From the NCBI GenBank assembly GCA_020832545.1, contig JAFIEK010000002.1, forward strand, positions 150,809 through 214,808: a stretch of DNA of 64,000 nt. Reading direction: 5' to 3'. The notes beneath the pieces are model-generated. The model ran no database searches. It was not told the origin of the DNA and worked only from the letters and a program-made list of their open reading frames with translations. Positions within the stretch are counted from its first letter, which is position 1. Each line of letters opens with the position of its first letter. A program made the translations under genes and the position numbers. The DNA comes from Pararhodobacter sp. (GTDB lineage: Bacteria; Pseudomonadota; Alphaproteobacteria; Rhodobacterales; Rhodobacteraceae). Shown in pieces: positions 1-7,979 of the stretch.

Positions 1-1349
1 GGCGTGGTCGCCGCGCGATCGGCCCAGCGCGCGGCCGCCCGAAGATCACCGGTCTGGATCAACGAAAAAGCGCGTACGCCGTGCATCGCATACAGCAGCG
101 GATCGAGCGGGCTGAGATTGAGCGCGGCGTCGATCTCGCTGTCGGCGGCTGCGATGTTGCCGGTCAGCATCGCAGTGAAGGCGCTTGCGTAATAGCCCTG
201 CGCGTAGTTGGGGTTGAGCTCCACGGCGCGCTTCAGCCAGCCGGCCGCTGTTTCGGGATCTCCGGTCAGCCAGAAGCTCCGGCCCATCGTGAAATGCACG
301 AATGGGTCGAGCGGATCAAGTTCCAGCCCCCTCTCTGCATGGCGCCGTGCTGCCGCGGTGGCTTCCCGGTCGTCCGGTCCGAGGTGAAGAAAGGCGTCCA
401 GGAACCGCGTGAACGACAGGCCGGCATGGGCCCGGGCAAAACGGGGATCGAGTTTGACCGCGCGGTCGAAATAGCCACGCGCCTTGTGGTTTGCGTCAGG
501 CTTGAAGCGGTAAAGCTGGTTCAGACCGAGATGAAAATTCGACCAGGCATCCAGCCGGTCGGAACCACCGAGGCCCGCCAACCGCGCCTCGTTTTGCGGG
601 ACGTGCAAGTCGAGCGCGGTTGCGACATGGGAGGCGATGCGCTGACGGAGCCTTTCGATTTCGTCCATCGGGGCCGTCAGGCGATCGCCCCAGATCACTT
701 CGCCCCTGCCGACATCGGCGAGTTCGATGACCACAACAACTGCGCGGCGTTGGATTTCGACCATGCCCGAGAGCGTGTAGCCCGCCCCCAGCGCCGCGCC
801 CACCAGGTCCAGGTCGGTCCCGGCCTTGCTGAAGCGAAAGGACGAGCCGCGCGCGATCACCGCCAGCCAACGCATCCGCGACAGCGCCTGGATGATCTCG
901 TGCGGGATTGCTTCGGCGAGGAATTTCAGGTCCGGCGTCGCGCCGAGCGGTCTGAAGGGCAATACCGCAACTGACGGACGCGAAAGTTCCGCACTATCCG
1001 GACCTGCAGTCTGCTCGGCGCGTGCAGGTCGGGCGGCTGGGACTTCGGCCACTTCGGCGGCAAAACGGAAGCCGCGCCCGTGAACAGTCCGGATGAACGA
1101 CTGGTTCTTGCCAGTGTCGCCAATCGCCTCACGCGCCGAGCGGATGCGGCTGGAGATGCTGGCGTCCGAGACATGCTTGCCGTTCCAGACGACGCGCGCG
1201 ATTTCTTCTTTACCGACCATCCGGTCGCGATTGCGGATCAGGTGGATGAGGAGGGTCAGGACCTGAGGTTCTACACGCATCGCTGTACCGTCGCGTGCGA
1301 GCTCAAACCGCTCCGGATCGAGCGTGAACTGTCCAAGTTTCCACGCCAT
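1..1349 (-). CDS. Winged-helix/TPR transcriptional regulator (C-terminus off window)
   Basis: This gene starts at the ATG at 1349 and runs leftward off the window, so its C-terminus is missing. The first ~100 residues form an OmpR/CadC-type winged-helix DNA-binding domain (MAWKLGQFTLDPERFEL, ...SISSRIRSAREAIGD, ...FIRTVHGRGFRF). A segment near residue 130 (PSVAVLPFRPL...) matches the domain that links such DNA-binding heads to TPR repeats in adenylate-cyclase-like regulators, and TPR-like helices follow (GYFDRAVKLDPRFARAHAGLSF, GWLKRAVELNPNYAQGYYASA). No transmembrane segment is visible. It is divergent from the cupin gene at 1469 and may control it. The family call is firm; the ligand is unknown. 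Confidence 0.85.
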   Translation of the reverse strand, partial: MAWKLGQFTLDPERFELARDGTAMRVEPQVLTLLIHLIRNRDRMVGKEEIARVVWNGKHVSDASISSRIRSAREAIGDTGKNQSFIRTVHGRGFRFAAEVAEVPAARPARAEQTAGPDSAELSRPSVAVLPFRPLGATPDLKFLAEAIPHEIIQALSRMRWLAVIARGSSFRFSKAGTDLDLVGAALGAGYTLSGMVEIQRRAVVVVIELADVGRGEVIWGDRLTAPMDEIERLRQRIASHVATALDLHVPQNEARLAGLGGSDRLDAWSNFHLGLNQLYRFKPDANHKARGYFDRAVKLDPRFARAHAGLSFTRFLDAFLHLGPDDREATAAARRHAERGLELDPLDPFVHFTMGRSFWLTGDPETAAGWLKRAVELNPNYAQGYYASAFTAMLTGNIAAADSEIDAALNLSPLDPLLYAMHGVRAFSLIQTGDLRAAARWADRAATT

Positions 1350-1468
1350 GGCACATCATACAGCAGAAAAACAGTTCTCTACAGGAAAACTTCAGAAACG
1401 CATCAAGCATCTCCTCGTAAGGCGGCCTTAATTTCAGGACCCACGCAATCAACTGCAAGGAGACTGAA

Positions 1469-2032
1469 ATGCCTGACCACGTCCTCTTCCTCAACCGCAG
1501 CCGCCAGATGATCGCCGCCATCGGCGCTCTTGCAGGCGCCATCGCCATCGGCACCGTCGCGGTGGCCGAACCCGAGCCGATCAGTGCCAAGCCGCTGATT
1601 GAGCGCCACACCTTCATGGGCGAGGTCTCATTCCATCTCACCCAAACCCTCGATGGGCTGGATAGCCATGAAGTCGAGATGACGGATGCCTCCTCGCTTG
1701 CGGTGCTGGAATTCACCATCCAGCCCGGGGCGGTCTTCCCCTGGCACACCCACCCCGGCACTGTGCTGGTCAGCCTCGCCGAGGGCGAGCTTGACTTCAT
1801 CTTCGCCGAAGACTGCACCGAACGCCGCCTCAGTCCGGGCACTGCGATCGTCGATCCGGGCAATGCGGCGCACTCCGCCCGCAACCCCGGTGACGTGCCG
1901 GCGATCGTTATCGCCACCTTGCTCGGCGCCCCGGCAGAAGGCGGGCTGACCATCCCGGTGGACGCCGACGAAGCCGCGGCCCTGGACGAAAGCTGTGACA
2001 TCGAGACGCCAGGCGCACATGCAGGCCACTGA
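1469..2032 (+). CDS. Exported cupin-domain protein
   Basis: This 187-residue protein has an N-terminal hydrophobic segment ending near an AVAEP site, which suggests export to the periplasm. The middle is one cupin barrel with a metal-binding signature (FPWHTHPGTVLVSLAEGELDF, with two His and a downstream Glu) and the second cupin motif around DPGNAAHSARNPGD. The start is supported by AAGGAG about 8 bases upstream. Single-domain cupins of this kind often bind a metal but have no predictable reaction. It is divergent from the winged-helix regulator and 81 bases before the CysK-like gene. Confidence 0.75.
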   Translation: MPDHVLFLNRSRQMIAAIGALAGAIAIGTVAVAEPEPISAKPLIERHTFMGEVSFHLTQTLDGLDSHEVEMTDASSLAVLEFTIQPGAVFPWHTHPGTVLVSLAEGELDFIFAEDCTERRLSPGTAIVDPGNAAHSARNPGDVPAIVIATLLGAPAEGGLTIPVDADEAAALDESCDIETPGAHAGH

Positions 2033-2113
2033 GGCCAAGCCGATACCGGCTGCGCGACGCAGGCCGCCGCGGACACCTGCGGCGGTCGGACAAGTGGAAA
2101 GCAATCAACCAGA

Positions 2114-3217
2114 ATGGGACATGATCAGATGCTACAGAACGCCACCATAAGAACCACGACCGGGCGCGGGCGCCTGTACGGATCCATCCTCGATACGATC
2201 GGTGACACCCCGGCGATCCGGGTGAACAACATTGCACCCGCGGGCATCCGGCTCTACGTCAAAGCCGAGTTCTTCAACCCGGCGGCATCGGTCAAGGATC
2301 GGCTTGCGCTCAACATCATCGAGGCCGCCGAGCGTGCGGGCACGCTCAAACCCGGCCAGACCGTGGTCGAGGCCACCAGCGGCAACACCGGCATAGGGCT
2401 CGCAATGGTCTGCGCGCAGAAGGGTTATCCGCTGGTCGTGACCATGGCCGACAGCTTCTCGATCGAGCGGCGGCGACTGATGCGGATGCTGGGCGCGAAG
2501 GTGGTGCTGACCCCGCGTGCTCAAAAGGGCACAGGGATGTACAGGAAGGCCGTCGAGCTGGCCGAAGAACACGGCTGGTTCCTTGCCCGGCAGTTCGAGA
2601 CCCCGGCGAATGCCGACATCCACGAAACCACCACCGCGCGCGAGATCATTGGCGACTTCGCAGGCGACCGGCTGGATTATGTGGTGACGGGCTACGGGAC
2701 CGGCGGCACGGTCTCCGGCCTTGCCCGGGTGCTGCGCAGGGAGCGGCCCGAAACCCGCATCATCCTGTCAGAGCCGACCAATGCCGCGCTGATTGAAAGT
2801 GGTGTGCCACAGGAACGGGGTACCGATGGTTCGCCCACCCTCAGCCACCTCGCATTTGAGCCGCACCCGATCCAGGGCTGGACGCCAGACTTCATACCGC
2901 TGGTTCTGCAGGAAGCGCTGGACAATGGCGGCTACGACGACCTGATCCCCGTCTCGGGCGCAGAAGGCATCTCCTGGTCGCAGAAGCTCGCAGCGCGTGA
3001 GGGCATCCTGACCGGCGTTTCGGGTGGGGCGAGCTTCGGTGTCGCCATGCAGATCGCACAGCGCGCAGTGAAGGGCGCGGTGATCCTCGCCATTCTGCCC
3101 GATACTGGCGAGCGTTATTTGACGACACCGCTGTTCGAAGGCATCCCCGAGGATATGGACGACGAGGAACGCGCGCTGTCGGCATCGACCCCCGGCTACC
3201 AGATGGCCGCATCATAA
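2114..3217 (+). CDS. CysK/CBS-family PLP enzyme (cysteine-synthase-like)
   Basis: This 367-residue fold-type II PLP enzyme carries the family lysine motif NPAASVKDR (Lys about 61), the substrate loop EATSGNTGIGLA and the glycine-rich phosphate loop GYGTGGTVSG. Family members replace the beta substituent of serine, O-acetylserine or O-phosphoserine with sulfide, sulfite or an amine. It is somewhat longer than housekeeping CysK, with a distinctive acidic tail. A second in-frame ATG at 2129 is an alternative start; neither has a strong ribosome site. A group II PLP decarboxylase follows at 3392, so the two may make and then decarboxylate a beta-substituted alanine. That link is inference. Confidence 0.82.
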   Translation: MGHDQMLQNATIRTTTGRGRLYGSILDTIGDTPAIRVNNIAPAGIRLYVKAEFFNPAASVKDRLALNIIEAAERAGTLKPGQTVVEATSGNTGIGLAMVCAQKGYPLVVTMADSFSIERRRLMRMLGAKVVLTPRAQKGTGMYRKAVELAEEHGWFLARQFETPANADIHETTTAREIIGDFAGDRLDYVVTGYGTGGTVSGLARVLRRERPETRIILSEPTNAALIESGVPQERGTDGSPTLSHLAFEPHPIQGWTPDFIPLVLQEALDNGGYDDLIPVSGAEGISWSQKLAAREGILTGVSGGASFGVAMQIAQRAVKGAVILAILPDTGERYLTTPLFEGIPEDMDDEERALSASTPGYQMAAS

Positions 3218-3391
3218 CACGAGACGAAGAATGGCAATGCGCCAGATGCGTACCTGCCCGATGCGCGCGCCGGGGTAGCCGCAGGCGCGCCGGGCATTTC
3301 CCGCTCTCGATCTATCGAGAAGCCTGCGCGGAAATGCTGGCACAACATCGCGCGAGACAGTCGCATCCCGGCAAAGTCAAGGAGTCCCGCC

Positions 3392-4867
3392 ATGACAAGA
3401 CCGACGCCGCCTACCAACGCAACTCTCGATCCCGAAGATTGGGACGCAACGGCGGAACTCGCTCACCGAATGATCGACTTCGCCATCGCTCATCTGCGAG
3501 ACGTGCGCATGCGACCGGTCTGGCAGCCGATGCCCGACCCCATTCGCGCGGGTTTCAAGACTGGCCTGCCGGAAGCGCCGCAGCCACTGGACGCGGTCTT
3601 TGAGGAGATGCAGGCACGAGTGTTTCCCTGGGCGATGGGGAACAATCACCCGCGTTTCTGGGGCTGGTATATGGGCGCTGGCTGCTTCACCGGCGCGCTG
3701 GCCGATTTCCTTGCCGCGATTGACGGGTCGAACCTGGGAAGCGGCGATACTGCTGCAAGCAAGGTGGACGAACAAGTCACCGACTGGTTGCGCCAGATTC
3801 TGGGCTTTCCCCAAGGCGCGAGCGGAACGCTGGTCAATGGCGGTTCAATGGCCAACCTCATCGGCCTGACAGCGGCGCGGAATGCCATGGCGGGAACTGA
3901 TCTGCGCAAGAACGGCGTCGCCGACATGCCAGTTCCGTTGCGCTTCTATGCCTCGGATCAGGTGCATGCCTGCCACCTGAAGGCGATGAACCTGCTTGGA
4001 CTGGGATCGCGAGCCATACGCCTGGCAGGCACCGACATGGCATACCGCATGGATGTCGATGCCCTTCAGGCGGCCATCGCCGCCGACCGCGCCAAGGGCG
4101 CGAAACCTGCCTGCGTTATTGCCACCGCCGGCACCACCAACACCGGCGCGATTGACCCTTTGCCCGCGATCGCCGACCTGTGCCGCGACGAGGGGCTGTG
4201 GCTGCACATCGACGGCTGCGTTGGCGCGCTCTTCGCAATCGCGCCCGAGAACCGGGATCTGGTGACCGGGATCGAGCGGGCAGATTCTCTCGCGCTTGAC
4301 CTGCACAAGGGGTTGCATGCACCTTTCGACGTCGGCTGCGCGTTGCTGCGCGACGCCCGGCTGCACCGCGCGACCTTCGACGAGAGTGCCGAGTATCTGC
4401 AACTTGCCAGCCGAGGGATCGCGGCGGCAGAGCATCTGCACCGCTACAGCCCTGAGACGACCCGGAGTTTCAGGGCGCTAAAGCTGTGGATGATGATCAA
4501 GCATCACGGGGTCGAGACCTTCGGGCGCATCCTTGACCGCAATATCGCCCAGGCTCGGCACCTGACCCGGCTGATCGTGGCCGAACACGAACTTGCACTG
4601 TTGGCCCCCACCGCCAGCACCATCGTGTGTTTTCGTCACGACCCGGGCGGCATGGACGAGGCCGCCCTGCGCGCCCACAACACCGAAGTCATGTTGCGAC
4701 TGCAGGAAAGCGGCCTCGCCGTGCTCACCGACACCACCATCCGCGGACAGCACTGCCTGCGCGTCGCAATCTGCAACCACCGCACCCGCAGCGAGGATCT
4801 CGACTTGCTTGTCGGTGAGGTGCTCAGGATCGGCAAGGAGATCACCTCGACCGCAGCGGACATCTGA
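3392..4867 (+). CDS. Group II PLP-dependent amino-acid decarboxylase
   Basis: This 491-residue protein matches aromatic-L-amino-acid/glutamate/cysteine-sulfinate decarboxylases. Visible features are an NHPRFWGWYMGAG segment, a substrate loop GTLVNGGSMANLIGL, the aspartate region LWLHIDGCVGA and the PLP lysine in LALDLHKGLHAPFDVG (about residue 306). Such enzymes release CO2 from an amino acid to give an amine. An AAGGAG ribosome site lies just upstream. It follows the CysK-like gene by 174 bases on the same strand. Substrate cannot be told from sequence; alternatives include aromatic amino acids, cysteate/cysteine sulfinate or a diaminoacid. Confidence 0.85.
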   Translation: MTRPTPPTNATLDPEDWDATAELAHRMIDFAIAHLRDVRMRPVWQPMPDPIRAGFKTGLPEAPQPLDAVFEEMQARVFPWAMGNNHPRFWGWYMGAGCFTGALADFLAAIDGSNLGSGDTAASKVDEQVTDWLRQILGFPQGASGTLVNGGSMANLIGLTAARNAMAGTDLRKNGVADMPVPLRFYASDQVHACHLKAMNLLGLGSRAIRLAGTDMAYRMDVDALQAAIAADRAKGAKPACVIATAGTTNTGAIDPLPAIADLCRDEGLWLHIDGCVGALFAIAPENRDLVTGIERADSLALDLHKGLHAPFDVGCALLRDARLHRATFDESAEYLQLASRGIAAAEHLHRYSPETTRSFRALKLWMMIKHHGVETFGRILDRNIAQARHLTRLIVAEHELALLAPTASTIVCFRHDPGGMDEAALRAHNTEVMLRLQESGLAVLTDTTIRGQHCLRVAICNHRTRSEDLDLLVGEVLRIGKEITSTAADI

Positions 4868-5041
4868 AACCTGGATGATCGTTCAACGAGGATCGCGGCA
4901 TTTGCCGGCGGGCCGCACATGCCTGATGTCGGCCTTCCGTTCGCTGCCGAAGTCCGATCGCTTTCGCAGGATCGCCGCGCATGTGAAGCAAGGGGGGAAC
5001 CATCAGCAGAGATAGTGACCTTCTCCCCTGAGAATCCTCGT

Positions 5042-5224
5042 TTATGAGTTAGCTCTGTTCAGGTTTTGGTCTTCCTTTGACCGGTTAGCATATTCCCACG
5101 GTGTCAGGCCAGCGAGGCTTGAGTGTGGGAGGTGGTAGTTGAAGTCGTTGCGCCATGCCGCCACCAGATTGCGGGCATGGCGCAGGCTGTCGAAGAGGTG
5201 CTCTTTCAGGAGTTCATCGCGCAT
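5042..5224 (-). pseudogene. IS3-family transposase, C-terminal fragment
   Basis: The 60-residue reading frame corresponds to the C-terminal end of an IS3-type OrfB integrase: it begins at the conserved MRDELL motif and includes the WRNDFNYHLPHSSLAGLTPWEYA segment. The catalytic DDE core is absent, so this is a remnant. It directly abuts an IS66-type fragment at 5240. Confidence 0.8.
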
Positions 5225-5239
5225 GTTCGCCTTTCCGGT

Positions 5240-5640
5240 CTACGCCGAACTGATACCTCATGCAGGGCGGGATTTGCCCGCAGCATAGGCGTTCATCGCG
5301 CACATAGCTCCACAGGCGCGCTGTTTGCGTCTTGCCTTTGGCCTGCATCTTGACGGGTGTGTCATCGGCGAACAGGGGGCCTGAACCAGCTTGCCGATAT
5401 GAGCTGCCAGTGGTTCCAAAAGCGCCGTTGATCGCCCCACCCAATCGGTCAGCGTGGAACGAAGCGGGGCGACCTTGTCACGGGAATAGATTTCGGACTG
5501 GCGATACAGCGGAAGGTGATCGCAATACTTTCCGACCAGAAGATGGGCCAACAGGCCCGGACCCGGGCGCCCGTGAGTGATCGGGCGAGCGGGCAGTTCG
5601 GCCTTCCTTGTGCTCAGACTGAGTTTCTTTCGCGGGATCT
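5240..5640 (-). pseudogene. IS66-family transposase (TnpC) fragment with frameshift
   Basis: Two overlapping leftward frames carry consecutive parts of an IS66 TnpC: GRPGPGLLAHLLVGKYCDHLPLYRQSEIY and RSTLTDWVGRS in one, then LFADDTPVKMQAKGKTQTARLW in the other. The switch (around 5400) shows a frameshift, and both ends of the gene are missing. Boundaries are approximate. Confidence 0.78.
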
Positions 5641-5918
5641 GGATAGGTGGGCTACATCGGCGTGGCTTCCAAGAGGCCGGGAAAAGCTCCTTCTCGGCAG
5701 GTTAGGCCGATTCCATGACACCGAAAGCCGAGGCCGAAAAGGCCGTGAAAGTTTTCCGCCGTGCGACGCGTACTCGAATATCTTTGGACAAAGGTCTCGC
5801 CATGAATGCTGGCCTACTTTTCCAGCATCTATGTTGAATCAGATCATTCATGATTTGGGAAGCCCCGATTCAGCCTGAAACGATCACGCGCTAGCGGCAA
5901 CACAGAGCAAGTGTCTGA
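5641..5918. other. Non-coding stretch beside IS remnants
   Basis: I see no convincing gene here. A short inverted repeat (ATGCTGG at 5806-5812, CCAGCAT at 5822-5828) is present. The stretch lies between the IS66 fragment and the end of the LysR gene and may be mobile-element flank. Confidence 0.5.
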
Positions 5919-6827
5919 TCACAAGGCAGCGCGACTGTCGTGGTCGTGCTTGAGTTCATTTTTCAGCCAAAGCGTGAACAGGCGCGCTTCGGACTTTTCG
6001 CGCTGGCGGGCAAGTGGGCGCAGGATGTAGTGGGCCATACGCGCCTGCCGGTCCGGTACCCGAAGATCGGACACCCGGTTGGCTGTGAGGTAGGGCTGAG
6101 CGAGGCTCCGGAAGACAATTGCATTGCCGACACCGACGGCAACGAGTTCAAGGGCGATCAGCGCACTATCGACCCTGATGATCTGCTCGCGTTTCGGTGG
6201 GGGCAGACCTGCCGCCGCAAATAGCACGGTCCAGGCATCGTCCACCTCCATGATTTCGATCAGCGTCTCCTTGTGCAGTTCGGCGACCGGAGCCGCGTCG
6301 CGACCTGGCCGACCGACGGCCATGAGTGGGCCGTCGTCGATTGGTTCGGCCTCGAACCCGGACCAGTTCCCGGTGCCGAACCGGACTTCGACATCCACTT
6401 CCTCGGCGGGCACCGCGTTGCCCCAGATTGATGAGTAGAGGCGCAACTGGATGCGCGGATAGGCCGTCCTGAACGAGGCGAGACGCGGCGCAAGCCAAAG
6501 CGCGGCGAAGCTGGGATGCGTGCGAATGACGAGCGAGGTCTCGCCACGGGCACCGAACAGCCCGTCTGTGGCTGTCGCGATCTCATCAAAGGCGCGTTGG
6601 ACCGATGGCAGGTAAGCCCGTCCAAGATCTGTCAGCACAACCCCATGCGCCTGGCGCTCGAACAGGGAAAGGCCCAGGTGATGCTCCAGACTGCGGATCT
6701 GGTAGCTGACCGCCGCCTGACTGAGCCCCAGCGCCTGCGCCGCGGCTGTAAAACTGCCCAGTCTGGCCGCTGCCTCGAACCCACGCAGCCAGCCCAATGG
6801 CGGCAGCTGACTTTCGCGCTGCCCCAT
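5919..6827 (-). CDS. LysR-family transcriptional regulator (GcvA-like)
   Basis: This 302-residue protein opens with a GcvA-type LysR helix-turn-helix (LPPLGWLRGFEAAARLGSFT, ALGLSQAAVSYQIRSLE, LGLSLFERQAHGVVLTDLG) followed by the periplasmic-binding-protein-like effector domain. The frame stays open far upstream, antisense to the dioxygenase gene; I chose the ATG at 6827 because the HTH then starts at the usual distance. It is divergent from the phytanoyl-CoA-type dioxygenase at 6993, the most likely target, and an inverted repeat sits between them at 6914-6935. Confidence 0.85.
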   Translation of the reverse strand: MGQRESQLPPLGWLRGFEAAARLGSFTAAAQALGLSQAAVSYQIRSLEHHLGLSLFERQAHGVVLTDLGRAYLPSVQRAFDEIATATDGLFGARGETSLVIRTHPSFAALWLAPRLASFRTAYPRIQLRLYSSIWGNAVPAEEVDVEVRFGTGNWSGFEAEPIDDGPLMAVGRPGRDAAPVAELHKETLIEIMEVDDAWTVLFAAAGLPPPKREQIIRVDSALIALELVAVGVGNAIVFRSLAQPYLTANRVSDLRVPDRQARMAHYILRPLARQREKSEARLFTLWLKNELKHDHDSRAAL

Positions 6828-6913
6828 CTGGGCGCCATCGCCCAAAGCAGTCCGGTCGTCGAGTCGTTTCCTGCCCACGCGGTCCACCCATAAAAAAACC
6901 TGGGTCTCAGGCC

Positions 6914-6935
6914 ATAAAACCTTCGTTTGTTTTAT
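6914..6935. promoter_or_regulatory. Candidate LysR operator (inverted repeat)
   Basis: ATAAAAC and GTTTTAT form a perfect 7-base inverted repeat separated by 8 bases, midway between the divergent LysR (start 6827) and dioxygenase (start 6993) genes. Position and symmetry suit a regulator binding site; binding by this LysR protein is inferred. Confidence 0.4.
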
Positions 6936-6992
6936 AGCAGGAACTGACGGACCCTGCCTACAGACAAGCGACATCGACGCGGAGGAAATGAG

Positions 6993-7877
6993 ATGATCAA
7001 CGCACATGTGGCGGAACTGCGTGAACAGGGATACGCGGTGATCCGGGGCTTTCTGTCGCCCGAAGAGGTCGACGAGGTGCGCCGCGCCACCGATACCGTC
7101 TATGATGAGGGTGTCAGGCACCACGCCACCTATCGCCATCAAAACCTGTTGTTCGAGGTGATCGAGGACCCCGCCATCGGCAAGCGGGTCATGCCGCAGG
7201 CGCACTGGTTCTCGTGGATCAACCCTACGCTGGAACGCCAGCGGCGCAGCGACAAGATGTTCGATGTTCTGGCGCCGCTGCTGGGTCCGGACATCAAGCA
7301 GATTTCGAACCAAGTGCACTGGAAGAACCCCGGCGGCAAATTCACCTACTACCGCATGCACCAGGATGTTCGCTTTCGAGAACGCCCTGAAATGTTCGCC
7401 AATCTCGATAGTCATCACATCACCGCAGGCCTTGCGCTGAACCGTCAGGGGGCGGCACAGGGCGCTCTGAAGGTGGTGCCGCGTACACACAAGCGTGGCA
7501 ATCTCGGGCTGTCCGAGGATGCCAGCATCATGGTGGGGAATGTGGAACAGGGTGAGGAATTGCGGGCTGTCGGTATCGACCCGGCCGAGGTGGTTCAACT
7601 TGAACTGGAGGCGGGCGACCTCGTGCTCTGGACATTGTTCACTGTGCACGGTTCCGGCCCGAACATGTCGTCTGATCCGCGGATACTGCTGATCAACAGC
7701 TACGTCCGTGCCGAGGATTCGCCCGATCGTGGCGAGTGGGCGTTTCGGGATGGCAGGTCTGTCCCGCTCGGCGACGCGCCCGAGGTCTGCAAGTACGAAG
7801 AGCTGCACGAGCGGCCCGGCCCGTTCTATCTTGACGACGACTGGACCAACGAATCGCAAAAATCAGGCACAGGGTAA
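6993..7877 (+). CDS. Phytanoyl-CoA dioxygenase (PhyH) family protein
   Basis: This 294-residue protein has the Fe(II)/2-oxoglutarate oxygenase layout of the PhyH family. An N-terminal GYAVIRGFLSPEEVDEVR segment is typical; the HxD iron motif is at His123-x-Asp125 (YRMHQDVRF), the distal iron His is about 219 (TVHGSGPN) and an arginine follows in DPRILLINSY. GGAGG precedes the start. Such enzymes hydroxylate small molecules using O2 and 2-oxoglutarate. A family-5 binding protein follows by about 100 bases, so its substrate may be the hydroxylation target. Substrate unknown. Confidence 0.85.
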   Translation: MINAHVAELREQGYAVIRGFLSPEEVDEVRRATDTVYDEGVRHHATYRHQNLLFEVIEDPAIGKRVMPQAHWFSWINPTLERQRRSDKMFDVLAPLLGPDIKQISNQVHWKNPGGKFTYYRMHQDVRFRERPEMFANLDSHHITAGLALNRQGAAQGALKVVPRTHKRGNLGLSEDASIMVGNVEQGEELRAVGIDPAEVVQLELEAGDLVLWTLFTVHGSGPNMSSDPRILLINSYVRAEDSPDRGEWAFRDGRSVPLGDAPEVCKYEELHERPGPFYLDDDWTNESQKSGTG

Positions 7878-7979
7878 TCTGGCGGTCGGCGCTGCGGTCC
7901 GTTCGGAGGGGACCGAAGGCGCCGATGAGCCTTGACCGGATCCAAGAACAGAATGTGCCGCCAACATAGGGAGACGTCC

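Noticed and set aside
5919..7859. A 646-codon leftward frame spanning the LysR gene and the region opposite the dioxygenase gene
   Set aside because: Only the C-terminal 302 codons form a recognisable LysR protein; the rest is antisense to the PhyH-type gene, which has clear motifs and a ribosome site.
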